A DNA stretch of 64,000 nucleotides from the NCBI GenBank assembly GCA_946481315.1, contig CAMLMH010000001.1, positions 372,001 through 436,000 on the forward strand, written 5' to 3'. This document shows, piece by piece, positions 45,288 through 54,626 of the stretch. This DNA comes from an uncultured Bacteriovorax sp. Its GTDB lineage: Bacteria; Bdellovibrionota; Bacteriovoracia; Bacteriovoracales; Bacteriovoracaceae. Numbering within the stretch: the first letter of the stretch is position 1; each line of letters starts with the position of its first letter. The notes under the pieces were generated by a model that was not told the DNA's origin, did no database searches, and worked only from the letters and a program-made list of their open reading frames with translations. The translations under genes were made by a program, and so were the position numbers.

Positions 45288-45309
45288 ACCAAAAGTGTGG
45301 TGGAACCTT
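45288..45309 (-). promoter_or_regulatory. Copy 3 of the repeated upstream element
   Basis: The minus strand is identical over 22 bases to the copy at 39838-39859, and the next bases (TTCGCAA versus GTTGCAA) are close. It lies 84-105 bp before the exported-protein gene starting at 45204. Confidence 0.6.
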
Positions 45310-45326
45310 TTTTGAATTTTAGGCAA

Positions 45327-45358
45327 AAAAAAGCCCCGAACAATGTCGAGGCTTTTTT
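45327..45358 (-). terminator. Intrinsic terminator of the tRNA-Lys/tRNA-Glu unit
   Basis: AAAAAAGCC at 45327-45335 pairs with GGCTTTTTT at 45350-45358; inside, CGA pairs with TCG. T runs flank both sides, so it can work in both directions, and it starts right after tRNA-Glu on the minus strand. Confidence 0.85.
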
Positions 45359-45363
45359 AAAAT

Positions 45364-45441
45364 TGGTACACCCACGGGGATTCGAACCCCGGTTACCGCC
45401 GTGAAAAGGCGATGTCCTAGACCGGGCTAGACGATGGGTGC
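45364..45441 (-). tRNA. tRNA-Glu (anticodon TTC)
   Basis: The minus strand gives acceptor stem GCACCCA with TGGGTGT, an anticodon loop TTTTCAC with anticodon TTC, a T arm GGTTCGAATCC, and discriminator A with encoded CCA (45364-45366). Confidence 0.95.
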
Positions 45442-45483
45442 ATAAACTAGCATGCTAACGTCTACTTAAGGAAAACTATCGAA

Positions 45484-45560
45484 TGGTGATCTCGCTGCGA
45501 CTCGAACGCAGGACCCTCTCCTTAAAAGGGAGATGCTCTAACCAACTGAGCTACGAGACC
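45484..45560 (-). tRNA. tRNA-Lys (anticodon TTT)
   Basis: The minus strand gives acceptor stem GGTCTCG with CGAGATC, an anticodon loop CTTTTAA with anticodon TTT, T arm GTTCGAGTC, discriminator A and encoded CCA (45484-45486). It lies 42 bases upstream of tRNA-Glu, and the spacer holds the palindrome TAGCATGCTA. Confidence 0.95.
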
Positions 45561-45687
45561 AACTTGTTTCGAAAGTGAGATTAAAAATAGAGTTCTCGCG
45601 CTTTTTTGTCAAACGTTATTTCAAAAAAATGTGTGAAAAGTTTTCTTTAACAGGTTTAATCGCTTGAAATCTGCCTGTCGCAGGACT

Positions 45688-47025
45688 ATGTTTCCCCCTA
45701 TGACATTAGACTCAGGAAATTCTATTGAGCAGACCGCCCAAGGGACTGTTAAGCGAGTGGCGCTCCACACGCTTGGCTGCCGTTTAAATTCGGCGGAGAC
45801 GGGATCTATTGCCCAGGGATTCAAAGACCGCGGTTATGAGATTGTCGATTTCGGTGAACCGGCTGACGTGGTCTTTATTAACACTTGTACAGTCACTGAT
45901 GCTGCTGATTCAACATGCAGAAACCTTATCCGAAAGGCCCACACAACTTCACCGGAAGGTAAAATTGTCGTGGCCGGTTGTTATGCGCAAATGGAACCAG
46001 CGCGCATTGCAGGCATGCAAGGTGTAGATCTGGTTTTAGGCAATTCAGAAAAATATAAAGTGTTCGATTATCTGGATGAAGAAGAAACAAATCAGATTCA
46101 TGTTGATAAATCGTGGGAGTTTTTTGGTGCCGCCACAACGACGGCGGATTCTCACACTCGCGCCTTTTTAAAAATTCAGGACGGATGTAATTACGTTTGT
46201 TCTTTTTGTATTATCCCTTTTGCCCGCGGAAGAAGCAGGGCTATTTCCGTTGCGGATGCTGTAGCCGAAGCCAAAAAATTAGTTGCATCAGGATTTAAAG
46301 AGATCGTTCTTACCGGAGTCAATATCGGTGAATACGAACAGTCTTCCGGAGAAAAACTGCACGATCTGGTTGCCAGACTGCTGGAGATTGATGGTCTGGA
46401 AAGATTCCGCCTTTCGAGTGTAGAGCCTAATACTATTACTGATGAATTAATTGCTGTTTTAAAGTCGTCGCCAAAAGTGCAGGACCATTTCCATGTTCCG
46501 CTACAAAGTGGAGATGATGGCATATTAAGTGAAATGCGCCGGAAATATACGGTAGCTGATTATAAAAGGATTATTGGTAAAATCGTTGCCGCCTTTCCTA
46601 ACGCAGGAATCGGTGCTGACATCATCACTGGTTTTCCCGGAGAAACTCAGCAGCAGTTTGATAACACCTATAATCTGCTGAAGGAGCTTCCGATTACTCA
46701 CTTCCATGTCTTCCCTTATTCCAAGAGAAAAAATACTACTGCTGCGAAAATGGACAGCCAGATTCATTCGGCAACTAAAAAGGATCGTGTTCGTACCCTT
46801 TTGATGTTTGGTGATGCCAAGTTAAATCTCTTTTCTGAGGATCAGGTTGGCAAGCGGACGAAAGTTCTTTTTGAACGCCGGAATAAAGAAGGAAAATTCG
46901 AAGGATATTCATCCAATTTCTTAAGAGTACAGGTCGATACTGAACAGGATCTTTCTAATATGGAGAGAGAAGTTCTGCTGACTAGTTTCACCAACGGCAA
47001 GCTCAATGGTGAGCTTCTTCAGTAA
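45688..47025 (+). CDS. mtaB: tRNA t6A37 methylthiotransferase MtaB
   Basis: The roughly 445-residue radical-SAM methylthiotransferase has an N-terminal UPF0004 domain with the MtaB-type TLGCRLN cysteine and further Cys in NTCTV and VAGCYAQ. The radical-SAM CxxxCxxC reads CNYVCSFCI, and a C-terminal TRAM domain (about 390-445) binds tRNA. It adds a methylthio group to t6A37 in tRNAs such as tRNA-Lys, which is fitting beside the tRNA-Lys gene, though that is probably chance. The start could be ATG 45688 or 45700; AGGA lies just upstream. Confidence 0.94.
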   Translation: MFPPMTLDSGNSIEQTAQGTVKRVALHTLGCRLNSAETGSIAQGFKDRGYEIVDFGEPADVVFINTCTVTDAADSTCRNLIRKAHTTSPEGKIVVAGCYAQMEPARIAGMQGVDLVLGNSEKYKVFDYLDEEETNQIHVDKSWEFFGAATTTADSHTRAFLKIQDGCNYVCSFCIIPFARGRSRAISVADAVAEAKKLVASGFKEIVLTGVNIGEYEQSSGEKLHDLVARLLEIDGLERFRLSSVEPNTITDELIAVLKSSPKVQDHFHVPLQSGDDGILSEMRRKYTVADYKRIIGKIVAAFPNAGIGADIITGFPGETQQQFDNTYNLLKELPITHFHVFPYSKRKNTTAAKMDSQIHSATKKDRVRTLLMFGDAKLNLFSEDQVGKRTKVLFERRNKEGKFEGYSSNFLRVQVDTEQDLSNMEREVLLTSFTNGKLNGELLQ

Positions 47026-47047
47026 GAGTTTTTAAAAAATTATCTCA

Positions 47048-47587
47048 TTATGGATTAATCTGAATCGGTGTCGGTACTTTTATCAGACCAAAGATCTCAT
47101 CAATTTCATCATCTAAAACGGCGATGCACCCGCTGGTCCAGTCAAAATTAGGTAAGGCCATACGAATGACAATGTCTGATGTATCGCCCAGACCGACTAA
47201 GGCCAGCCATTCACGCATTTCTTTAAAATCGTTAGGCAAACCATGGATCATAATGTCTCCACCCGGGTTCACTTTGAGTTTTTTAGCACGCTTTATATCA
47301 GCTTTGTTGGGATATGAGATATGGATGGATTTGCGGAATTTGGACTGGGCATTTTTATAATCCAGAGTGTAAAGACCTTCCGGAGTTTTGTTGTCTCCTG
47401 ACTGCACTTTGTGGCCGATTGGGTTTTTCCCCAGCATGATTTTGTAACTTTTTACAATCTGTCCTTCGTTTCCAATGAGTTCCATCAGCCGCTGACCTTT
47501 TTGAACGCGCACAAGTTTTATGGTCTCTGCCTGGGCGATGGAGAGGGCGATTAATGAAAGGAGAATGAGTTTTATGAGTAATTTCAT
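47048..47587 (-). CDS. Exported L,D-transpeptidase (YkuD domain), paralogue 1
   Basis: The roughly 179-residue protein has a signal peptide (MKLLIKLILLSLIALSIAQA) and a YkuD catalytic domain ending in IMIHGLPND and DWTSGCIAV, which hold the active-site His and Cys. It would make 3-3 crosslinks, attach proteins or exchange D-amino acids in peptidoglycan. I chose ATG 47587 because AGGCAGGT lies just before it; an upstream in-frame ATG at 47608 precedes that SD. It closely resembles the gene at 54626-55177. Confidence 0.9.
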   Translation of the reverse strand: MKLLIKLILLSLIALSIAQAETIKLVRVQKGQRLMELIGNEGQIVKSYKIMLGKNPIGHKVQSGDNKTPEGLYTLDYKNAQSKFRKSIHISYPNKADIKRAKKLKVNPGGDIMIHGLPNDFKEMREWLALVGLGDTSDIVIRMALPNFDWTSGCIAVLDDEIDEIFGLIKVPTPIQINP

Positions 47588-47732
47588 ACTTACCTGCCTG
47601 GGGCGCATCTTAGATTTGGTATTAGCACTTGAAAAGAGGTATGTAAAAAGCTCATGCGAGGCTTCATTCGGGCGAAAAAAACGTGCACTTCATTCATTGA
47701 TTTTTAAGGTGCTTAGCGAGTAAAATCGGCGG

Positions 47733-49202
47733 ATGGAAAAACGTCATACAATCACAACATTCATTAACAATAACCGTCTCACGATTAATGGAAACATGGC
47801 CTTTAAGGCCTTGGGAACATTTTTACGGGAGGACCAGAATCTAACCGGAACTAAAATTGTCTGCGCTGAGGGAGATTGCGGGGCCTGTACCGTGCTTCTG
47901 GCAAAAGGAGTAGGATCAGATGGCAAGCTGCAGTTTCGTCCGGTGAATTCCTGCATTCTGCCGCTCTATCTGATTGATGGTGCCCATGTCGTGACAGTGG
48001 AAGGAATTGGTGAGTCTGAGGGAGTTAAAGTTGAGCTTTCGGAAGTTCAGCAGAAAATGGTCGATTGCAACGGAGCTCAGTGCGGATACTGCACACCTGG
48101 TTTTATATGTGCGATGGCGGGAGCGATTGAGAACTTTAAAGAAAAAGGTGAGAGTCAGAAAAAAGAGTTCACTGAAAAGCATGCCCGCAATTATCTGACA
48201 GGAAATTTGTGTCGCTGCACCGGCTACCAGCCGATCATCGACGCCATGACTTCAGTTGATTTTGAAAAAGCAGATTTATTAAAAGAGCGTTATCACAATC
48301 CGGATTGGCTGAAGGAAATGAAAAAAATACGCCAGTCCAGCGTGGAAATGCAAGGAAATGACCGGTCTATCTATTTGCCGTCAACTCTAAAAGAGGCACT
48401 GACCATCAAGAAAAATGATACCGCAGTCAAGCTGATAGCTGGCTCAACAGATATCGGAGTAGTGGTAAATAAAGGCAAAATGGATACGCCTAGGGCCATG
48501 GCGCTTTATCACATTGAGGAATTGCAACAGATTCGTCACGACGAAAAATTTCTTTATGTCGGTGCCTGTGTGACTTTAACAGAATTTGAAAATTATATTG
48601 AAGATCACTTCAATGAAATGGCCCGCATGCTGCATATCTTTGCTTCACCTCAAATTAAAAATCAGGGAACGTTAGTAGGAAATGTCGTGAATGCTTCTCC
48701 AATTGCAGACACCATTCCTTTCTTAATCGTAGCTGATGCGGAAGTGATGGTGGAAAGCGAAGCAGGAAAACGAACTGTCGTCTTAAAAAATTTCTATAAG
48801 GGGTACAAACAACTGGATCTGAAAGCAGACGAGCTGGTGACCGGAATTAAAATTCCTCTCCTGAAAAAAAATCAGGAAATCAAACTTTACAAGGCTTCAA
48901 TGCGCAGGGATCTGGATATTTCTGCTGTAACATTCGCTGGTTTTATAGATCGTGATCAATCAAAGATCAATGAAGTAAGGATTGCATTGGGCGGAGTCGC
49001 CGCGACAGTTATCCGCCTGCCAACTGTAGAGCAGGAATTAAACGGGAAAACATTTTCTCCTGATCTGATTATCAAACAGGCAGGGCAACTGGATAAGTTG
49101 ATTTCACCATTGTCGGATTTAAGGGCCACGAAGGAATACCGAATGCTGGTGGCAAAAAATTTCTTTAAGAAATTTGCCACAGAGATTAAGGCGGAGGTGT
49201 AA
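47733..49202 (+). CDS. xdhA: Xanthine dehydrogenase small subunit (2Fe-2S and FAD domains)
   Basis: The 489-residue protein has an N-terminal plant-type 2Fe-2S domain (Cys44, 49, 52 in CAEGDCGAC, Cys74), a second 2Fe-2S domain (Cys117, 120 in QCGYC; Cys160, 162 in LCRCTG), then an FAD-binding domain (LIAGSTDIGVVVNKG and a C-terminal CO-dehydrogenase flavoprotein domain). It passes electrons from the molybdenum subunit to FAD during hypoxanthine/xanthine oxidation. The xdhB ATG follows three bases after the stop. Confidence 0.93.
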   Translation: MEKRHTITTFINNNRLTINGNMAFKALGTFLREDQNLTGTKIVCAEGDCGACTVLLAKGVGSDGKLQFRPVNSCILPLYLIDGAHVVTVEGIGESEGVKVELSEVQQKMVDCNGAQCGYCTPGFICAMAGAIENFKEKGESQKKEFTEKHARNYLTGNLCRCTGYQPIIDAMTSVDFEKADLLKERYHNPDWLKEMKKIRQSSVEMQGNDRSIYLPSTLKEALTIKKNDTAVKLIAGSTDIGVVVNKGKMDTPRAMALYHIEELQQIRHDEKFLYVGACVTLTEFENYIEDHFNEMARMLHIFASPQIKNQGTLVGNVVNASPIADTIPFLIVADAEVMVESEAGKRTVVLKNFYKGYKQLDLKADELVTGIKIPLLKKNQEIKLYKASMRRDLDISAVTFAGFIDRDQSKINEVRIALGGVAATVIRLPTVEQELNGKTFSPDLIIKQAGQLDKLISPLSDLRATKEYRMLVAKNFFKKFATEIKAEV

Positions 49203-49204
49203 TC

Positions 49205-51529
49205 ATGAGTGTAGGGAAAAGTATTCATCATGATTCAGCTATTGGTCACGTAACAGGAAAGAGCCAGTTTATCGACGATCGCATGCGGCTAAAAAACGAA
49301 GTTTTTGTTGGCGTTGTAGGAACGCCGGTCAGTGCCGGACATATAAAAAATATCGATTATTCAAAAGCGCTGGAACTTTCCGATGTTTATGGTGTTTTTA
49401 CCGCTAAAGATCTCCACCATAATCGTTGGGGAACAATCGTTCCTGAGCAGCCTGTATTGGTGTCAGATAAAATCGGCTACATTGATGAACCTTTGTGCGT
49501 TGTCGCCTGTAAAGACTACGCAACTTTCATGCAGGCAAAAAAATTAATCAAAATAGATGTGGAAGAAAGCAAAGCTATTTTATCAATTGATGAAGCCATT
49601 GCTGCCAATTCATATCTTTGTGAGGCAGCTCCATTTGTACGCGGGGATGTTGATGCCGTCCTGGCTTCCGCTCCTCATGTTCTTAAAGGTATTTTTGAAG
49701 TCGGCGGACAAGAACATTTTTATATGGAGTCTCAGGCTTCTATCGTTTATCCGTTAGAAAATAGTCAGCTGGAAGTTCATTCTTCTTCTCAGCATCCGAC
49801 TGAAACTCAGCACGTCGTGGCCCATGCCCTGGGATTAGATTTTTCTCAGGTCGTTTGTATTGTTAAACGGATGGGTGGGGGATTCGGCGGGAAAGAATCT
49901 CAGGCAGCTCACTTTGCAGCCCTGGCGGGATTAGTTGCACAAAAACTCAATCGTCCTGCGCGACTAGCACTGACGAAAGATGAAGATATGATGATTACCG
50001 GAAAACGGCATCCTTTTAAAAATTTTTATGAAGTGGCTTTTGATCATGATGGACGCATCTTAGGATTAAAAGTCCAGCTGTATGCAAATGGTGGAGCCTA
50101 TGTTGATCTCACTCCTTCCATTCTGGACCGGGCAATGTGTCATAGCGATGGTTCTTATTTCCTGGAGACGTGCCGGATTGAAGGGCGAGCTGTGCGAACG
50201 AATCAGCATTCCAATACTGCCTTCAGAGGATTCGGCGGGCCTCAAGGCAACATGACGATTGAAAGTATTTTGGAAGACATCGCTACATATCTAAAAAAAG
50301 ACAGCTTTGAAGTCCGTAAAATTAATCTTTACGGAGACGAAGTTCGCAATATTACTCCTTACAATCAAATTGTGGACAACAATGTTCTGCCTGAACTTTT
50401 TCAGAAGCTGCATATTTCATCAGAGTATGAAAGCAGAAATAAACAGATCGCTGCCTTCAATGCTCAAAAAAATGGAAAGCTTCGAGGGCTTTCGATGACG
50501 GGCTGTAAATTCGGAATTGCCTTCACCACAAAATTTCTTAACCAGGGAAATGCGCTGCTGAATGTTCACGTTGACGGAACAATTCAAGTATCCACCGGTG
50601 CCACGGAAATGGGACAGGGAGTGAATACAAAGATGCAACAAATCGCAGCTGGTGCATTCGGCATTCCTCATCAGCGTGTTGTCGTCATGCCGACGTCCAC
50701 TGAAAAGAATCACAACACATCACCGACGGCTGCTTCAAGTGGGGCAGATATTAACGGCGGTGCTGTGCTTATGGCCTGCGAGGACTTAAAAGCAAGACTG
50801 CGCTGGGTGTTCATGCAAATTCACTCCGGTGAATTGTACGACGGGATAAAAGAGATGCCGCCACTCAATCGTAGTGTAAATCTGGATCACATTGTTTTTG
50901 AAAATGAAGAAGTCATTGATACAGTCACAAAAAATTCACTGAAATGGTCCGAGCTTTTGAAAATTGCCTATCTCAATCGTGTCTCTCTGGCAGGATATGC
51001 TTTTTATAAAACACCCGGTCTGGGCTTTGACAAAAAAAGCATGACCGGAAAGGCCTTTAATTATTTCACCAATGGTGCAGCTGTATCTGAAGTGGAAATT
51101 GATGAATATACCGGAGAGTTAAAAGTTCTGCGAACAGATATACTGATGGATTTGGGACGACCGATTAACCCGGGCATTGATCTGGGCCAGGTAACAGGTG
51201 CTTTCATTCAGGGCATGGGATGGGTGACGACTGAACAGCTTTATTATCATCAAAGCGGAAAACTGCTTTCTCATTCGCCTACAACTTATAAAATTCCTAA
51301 TATTCAGGATACTCCGCGGATTTTTAATGTCGACTTATTGGAAAATCATCTTAACACTCAAAACGTTCATCGCTCAAAGGCAGTGGGTGAACCGCCATTA
51401 TTATTGGGTGCAAGTGTCTGGACCGCGGTTAAGCACGCTCTGAGTTTCAGAAGTAAAGGAAAATTGCCTGTCCTTAAATCTCCTGCGACTAATGAGACAA
51501 TTCTAATGGAACTCAGCCGCTATGAATAG
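49205..51529 (+). CDS. xdhB: Xanthine dehydrogenase molybdenum-binding subunit
   Basis: The 774-residue protein is the MoCo subunit. Active-site residues known from XdhB are present: the Glu in GGGFGGKES, the Arg in TAFRGFGGPQG and the catalytic Glu in VGEPPLLLG near the C-terminus. VTGKSQFIDD and TGATEMGQGV are further family markers. It hydroxylates hypoxanthine to xanthine and uric acid. GGAGGTG precedes ATG. It overlaps xdhC by eight bases. Confidence 0.94.
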   Translation: MSVGKSIHHDSAIGHVTGKSQFIDDRMRLKNEVFVGVVGTPVSAGHIKNIDYSKALELSDVYGVFTAKDLHHNRWGTIVPEQPVLVSDKIGYIDEPLCVVACKDYATFMQAKKLIKIDVEESKAILSIDEAIAANSYLCEAAPFVRGDVDAVLASAPHVLKGIFEVGGQEHFYMESQASIVYPLENSQLEVHSSSQHPTETQHVVAHALGLDFSQVVCIVKRMGGGFGGKESQAAHFAALAGLVAQKLNRPARLALTKDEDMMITGKRHPFKNFYEVAFDHDGRILGLKVQLYANGGAYVDLTPSILDRAMCHSDGSYFLETCRIEGRAVRTNQHSNTAFRGFGGPQGNMTIESILEDIATYLKKDSFEVRKINLYGDEVRNITPYNQIVDNNVLPELFQKLHISSEYESRNKQIAAFNAQKNGKLRGLSMTGCKFGIAFTTKFLNQGNALLNVHVDGTIQVSTGATEMGQGVNTKMQQIAAGAFGIPHQRVVVMPTSTEKNHNTSPTAASSGADINGGAVLMACEDLKARLRWVFMQIHSGELYDGIKEMPPLNRSVNLDHIVFENEEVIDTVTKNSLKWSELLKIAYLNRVSLAGYAFYKTPGLGFDKKSMTGKAFNYFTNGAAVSEVEIDEYTGELKVLRTDILMDLGRPINPGIDLGQVTGAFIQGMGWVTTEQLYYHQSGKLLSHSPTTYKIPNIQDTPRIFNVDLLENHLNTQNVHRSKAVGEPPLLLGASVWTAVKHALSFRSKGKLPVLKSPATNETILMELSRYE

Positions 51530-52319
51530 AAACTGGCTCGAAATAACCGAAACTCATCTGGCAGCTGAAAAAAATATCGTTTCAGTCACTCTGGTTAACA
51601 CCCGGGGAAGTGCTCCGCAAATTATAGGTGCAAAAGTTTTAGTGGGAGAAAATGGCTTGCTTGCCGGAACGGTTGGTGGAGGAAAAGTCGAACTTAAAGT
51701 GATTGCTCACGCTCAGGAATTATTGAGAATTAAAAAAGAAAATGATTTTAAAGAGTGGAATCTGCAGACAGAGGTTGGAATGACCTGCGGTGGTGTCTGT
51801 GCTTTTTACTTTGAACGTATCAGTGAGAAGGCGGATTGGAAAATAGCAGTTTTTGGAGCTGGCCACGTGGCCCAGGAGCTCATTCATATACTGATCAGGC
51901 TCGATTGTTCGATTATCTGCCTTGACTCCCGGGAAGAGTGGCTTAGCAGATTACCGGCAAGTAAAAAACTGCAAACAGTGCTGCATCCAAATCCTTCCGA
52001 ACTGGTCAGCACATTAGATCCAGATACTTTTATTGTCTGCATGACAATGGGGCATGCCTATGATGTCCCGATATTGAAAGCGGGACTTAATCGTGAAATT
52101 TTTCCCTATATAGGGGCCATCGGTTCTGATCAAAAAGCAAAGGTTTTAGCGCGTGACCTTAAGGCAAACGGAATTTCCGAGGAATCATTAAAGAAACTAT
52201 ATTGTCCAATAGGTGAAGAGTTTGGTAACAACACTCCATGCGAAATCGCTATAAGTGTAGCAGCTCAGTTGATGAGAGTCAGAGACCAATTATGCACCGT
52301 AATGTCTACAAAGATCTGA
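51522..52319 (+). CDS. xdhC: XdhC molybdenum-cofactor insertion protein
   Basis: The 265-residue protein has an N-terminal XdhC/CoxI segment (VNTRGSAPQIIGAKVLV, GTVGGGKVE) and a C-terminal Rossmann-like domain (FGAGHVAQELIHIL). It binds and sulfurates the molybdenum cofactor and delivers it to XdhB; it is not part of the final enzyme. It starts within xdhB and ends 28 bases inside the next kinase gene, so xdhABC and that kinase form a single overlapping operon. Confidence 0.92.
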   Translation: MNRNWLEITETHLAAEKNIVSVTLVNTRGSAPQIIGAKVLVGENGLLAGTVGGGKVELKVIAHAQELLRIKKENDFKEWNLQTEVGMTCGGVCAFYFERISEKADWKIAVFGAGHVAQELIHILIRLDCSIICLDSREEWLSRLPASKKLQTVLHPNPSELVSTLDPDTFIVCMTMGHAYDVPILKAGLNREIFPYIGAIGSDQKAKVLARDLKANGISEESLKKLYCPIGEEFGNNTPCEIAISVAAQLMRVRDQLCTVMSTKI

Positions 52320-53758
52320 TTGAACATTTGCCGATTGCGGCCCTTTTTCTTGTCGAAGAAAAAGTTGTTCTCAATCAAAAGGCCCGTGAATTTACCGGAT
52401 TCGATGAATCCGATTTCACGTCTGTTGATGAATGGTTTATTTTTAACTTTAAAGATCAGGCGGCTACAGCGAAAGCAGCCTACATTGAAGCCAAAAAAAA
52501 TAATTTCCCTCACCCATTTCGAGTGTCATTTCAATTAAAAAATGGCGGTAAAAGAATCACGGACCTACAGGGAAGTTTCAACAATAATCTAGAGACCTGG
52601 CTGATAGAAGATGTGACTGATCGTATTTTTATGGAAGAGCGGTATACAGTCCTTTTTAATCAGTCGACTGACGCTCACTTACTTCTTGATGATCATGGCA
52701 TTATCGACTGCAACTGGGCTGCTGTAAAGATGCTTAACGCTGGTTCAAAAGAGCGTTTATTATCGGCCCATCCGGCAATTTTTTCTCCGGAATTTCAGCC
52801 TGACGGCATTCGTTCTCTGGATAAGAAAAGACACATGGATCGCATTGCCTGGGATGAAGGCTATCATCGCTTTGAATGGATTCATAAAAAATTTACGGGT
52901 GAAGAGTTTCCGGTTGAAGTCACTCTCAATCGCGTACGGGTTGCAGATAAAAAGTTATTGCTGGTCGTATGGCATGATTTGACAGAAATAAAAGAAGCTT
53001 ATGCGCGGCTGGAAGAAGAACGAACACAAAACTTCCACGCGGCTAAAATGGCGACCCTGGGTGAGATGGCTTCCGGGATCGCACATGAAATAAATAATCC
53101 CCTGACGGTAATTCTGAATCGGGTCATTCAGATGAAAAACCAGATCAAGAATGAGCCACCTCAAATTGAGAATGCTATAGAAAATGCAGAAAAAATTATA
53201 AACATCACTAATCGCATTTCCAAAATTATCAAAGGGCTCAGAAATTTTGCCCGTGACGGGGCCAAAGACAGCTTTGAATTCTATTCTATTCGTAAAATCC
53301 TGGAAGAGACACTGGACATGTGTCAGGCACGTTTTTTAAACAATCATGTCTCTCTTCGTCAGGTTATAATGCCTGATGAACAGTCACTCGACCGGGAAAT
53401 ATTTTGTATTCCGGTTCAGATTGAACAAGTCCTTATGAATTTACTTAATAATGCTTTTGATGCAGTTATTGAGCAGGAAAACAACTGGGTCGAGATCAAT
53501 ATTCGGGTTGATGCGACTCATGTCTGCATAGCCGTTATTGATTCGGGAGAGGGAATTCCTGAAAGTTTAAAAACAAAAATTATGCAGCCTTTTTTTACGA
53601 CGAAAGATATTGGCAAAGGAACGGGGCTGGGACTTTCAATTTCCCGAGGGATCATTGAGGCACATCAAGGTGATCTTTATATTGATGAAAGTGTGAAGAA
53701 TACCAAGTTTGTCATCAAGCTTCCGCTTATTTCCCGCGCCGACCACGCACTAAAATAA
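52292..53758 (+). CDS. PAS-domain sensor histidine kinase
   Basis: The 488-residue protein has two PAS-like regions (about 5-110 and 115-235), a short coiled coil, HisKA with His265 in GIAHEINNPLTV, and HATPase_c (LNNAFDAV, DSGEGIP, FTTKDIGKGTGLGLS). There are no transmembrane segments, so it probably senses a cytoplasmic or redox signal. I chose ATG 52292 since the PAS domain begins there; it still overlaps xdhC by 28 bases. No response regulator is nearby. The kinase core is close to that of the symporter kinase at 33201-35990. Confidence 0.9.
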   Translation: MHRNVYKDLIEHLPIAALFLVEEKVVLNQKAREFTGFDESDFTSVDEWFIFNFKDQAATAKAAYIEAKKNNFPHPFRVSFQLKNGGKRITDLQGSFNNNLETWLIEDVTDRIFMEERYTVLFNQSTDAHLLLDDHGIIDCNWAAVKMLNAGSKERLLSAHPAIFSPEFQPDGIRSLDKKRHMDRIAWDEGYHRFEWIHKKFTGEEFPVEVTLNRVRVADKKLLLVVWHDLTEIKEAYARLEEERTQNFHAAKMATLGEMASGIAHEINNPLTVILNRVIQMKNQIKNEPPQIENAIENAEKIINITNRISKIIKGLRNFARDGAKDSFEFYSIRKILEETLDMCQARFLNNHVSLRQVIMPDEQSLDREIFCIPVQIEQVLMNLLNNAFDAVIEQENNWVEINIRVDATHVCIAVIDSGEGIPESLKTKIMQPFFTTKDIGKGTGLGLSISRGIIEAHQGDLYIDESVKNTKFVIKLPLISRADHALK

Positions 53759-54626
53759 CAGCTGCACGATAATTCTCAGCAAAATTTCTCCAACCCATTT
53801 TTTCAAATGTCACGGCAAGATTTTCAATCGGATAAACCCGCACGATGTAAAACAGTATGAATCCAATGGCCAGTGGTCGAAGCAGAATCCATATCAGCCG
53901 GGCTCCTTCAGCGTGGGAATAACTGAAGAATAAAGTAGTCAGGGCGAATGAGAATAAAAATAATGGGGAACATAAATCTTTGATAGCAAGTAAAAAAGGT
54001 GAACGTGTCGATTCCTTTTGATTGGATTTAATTCGCGGTTGTACCAAAAGTTTTTCCTGCCACAGATCAAGTTTCTCTTCATTCCCGTAAAAGGCATAAA
54101 GTCCGGCAGCGATACCCAGTAGACATTTAATTAATATAAAACCCATCAGCCAGGGAATGAGTTGTTGCAAATCAATGTTAATCACCTTTTTGATTTCCAA
54201 ATTAAAATGGGCCAATACGTCCACCAGAGCTTTTCCGAATAAAAGATAAATGAACAGTGCCGGCTGTATAAAGGCCCAGAGTGCGCTCAATAAACTGCCA
54301 AAAATGATTCCGACAAAATTCAGACCAAATACAGCAGGTCCTAAAGTGAAGCAACAGCCTTGAGCAAGAATCGCCAGCATCGGAGTTAATTTTTTACCCG
54401 CCGGAGAAAGACTCTTAAGCATTGAAGTTATGAGTGAAATTTGAAGTGCAGCTTCCCGCGATTTTAGTTTGCGGGTCGTGCGGGACATAAAAGCAATTTG
54501 ATTAAGTGAGAGAAACTGACCGGAAAGGGGAATCTTCAATCCGTGTAAGATACTTCCCAGACCCATTTCGATGAGCGAAAGAAGAGCTGCCTGCTCTCCG
54601 ATGATTCTGGAATTTTTATTATTCAT
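53727..54626 (-). CDS. Integral membrane protein of unknown function
   Basis: The 299-residue protein has about six or seven hydrophobic segments (75-100, 105-135, 150-180, 210-240, 250-265) and a basic C-terminus (RGRRGK). Its start shares one base with the stop of the L,D-transpeptidase gene (TAATG), so the two are coupled. Its end overlaps the PAS kinase gene by 32 bases convergently. I do not recognise a family. Confidence 0.7.
   Translation of the reverse strand: MNNKNSRIIGEQAALLSLIEMGLGSILHGLKIPLSGQFLSLNQIAFMSRTTRKLKSREAALQISLITSMLKSLSPAGKKLTPMLAILAQGCCFTLGPAVFGLNFVGIIFGSLLSALWAFIQPALFIYLLFGKALVDVLAHFNLEIKKVINIDLQQLIPWLMGFILIKCLLGIAAGLYAFYGNEEKLDLWQEKLLVQPRIKSNQKESTRSPFLLAIKDLCSPLFLFSFALTTLFFSYSHAEGARLIWILLRPLAIGFILFYIVRVYPIENLAVTFEKMGWRNFAENYRAAVILVRGRRGK

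Noticed and set aside
45448..45457. Palindrome TAGCATGCTA between the two tRNA genes
   Set aside because: A ten-base palindrome in a tRNA spacer is expected by chance now and then; it has no copies or context to support a regulator site.
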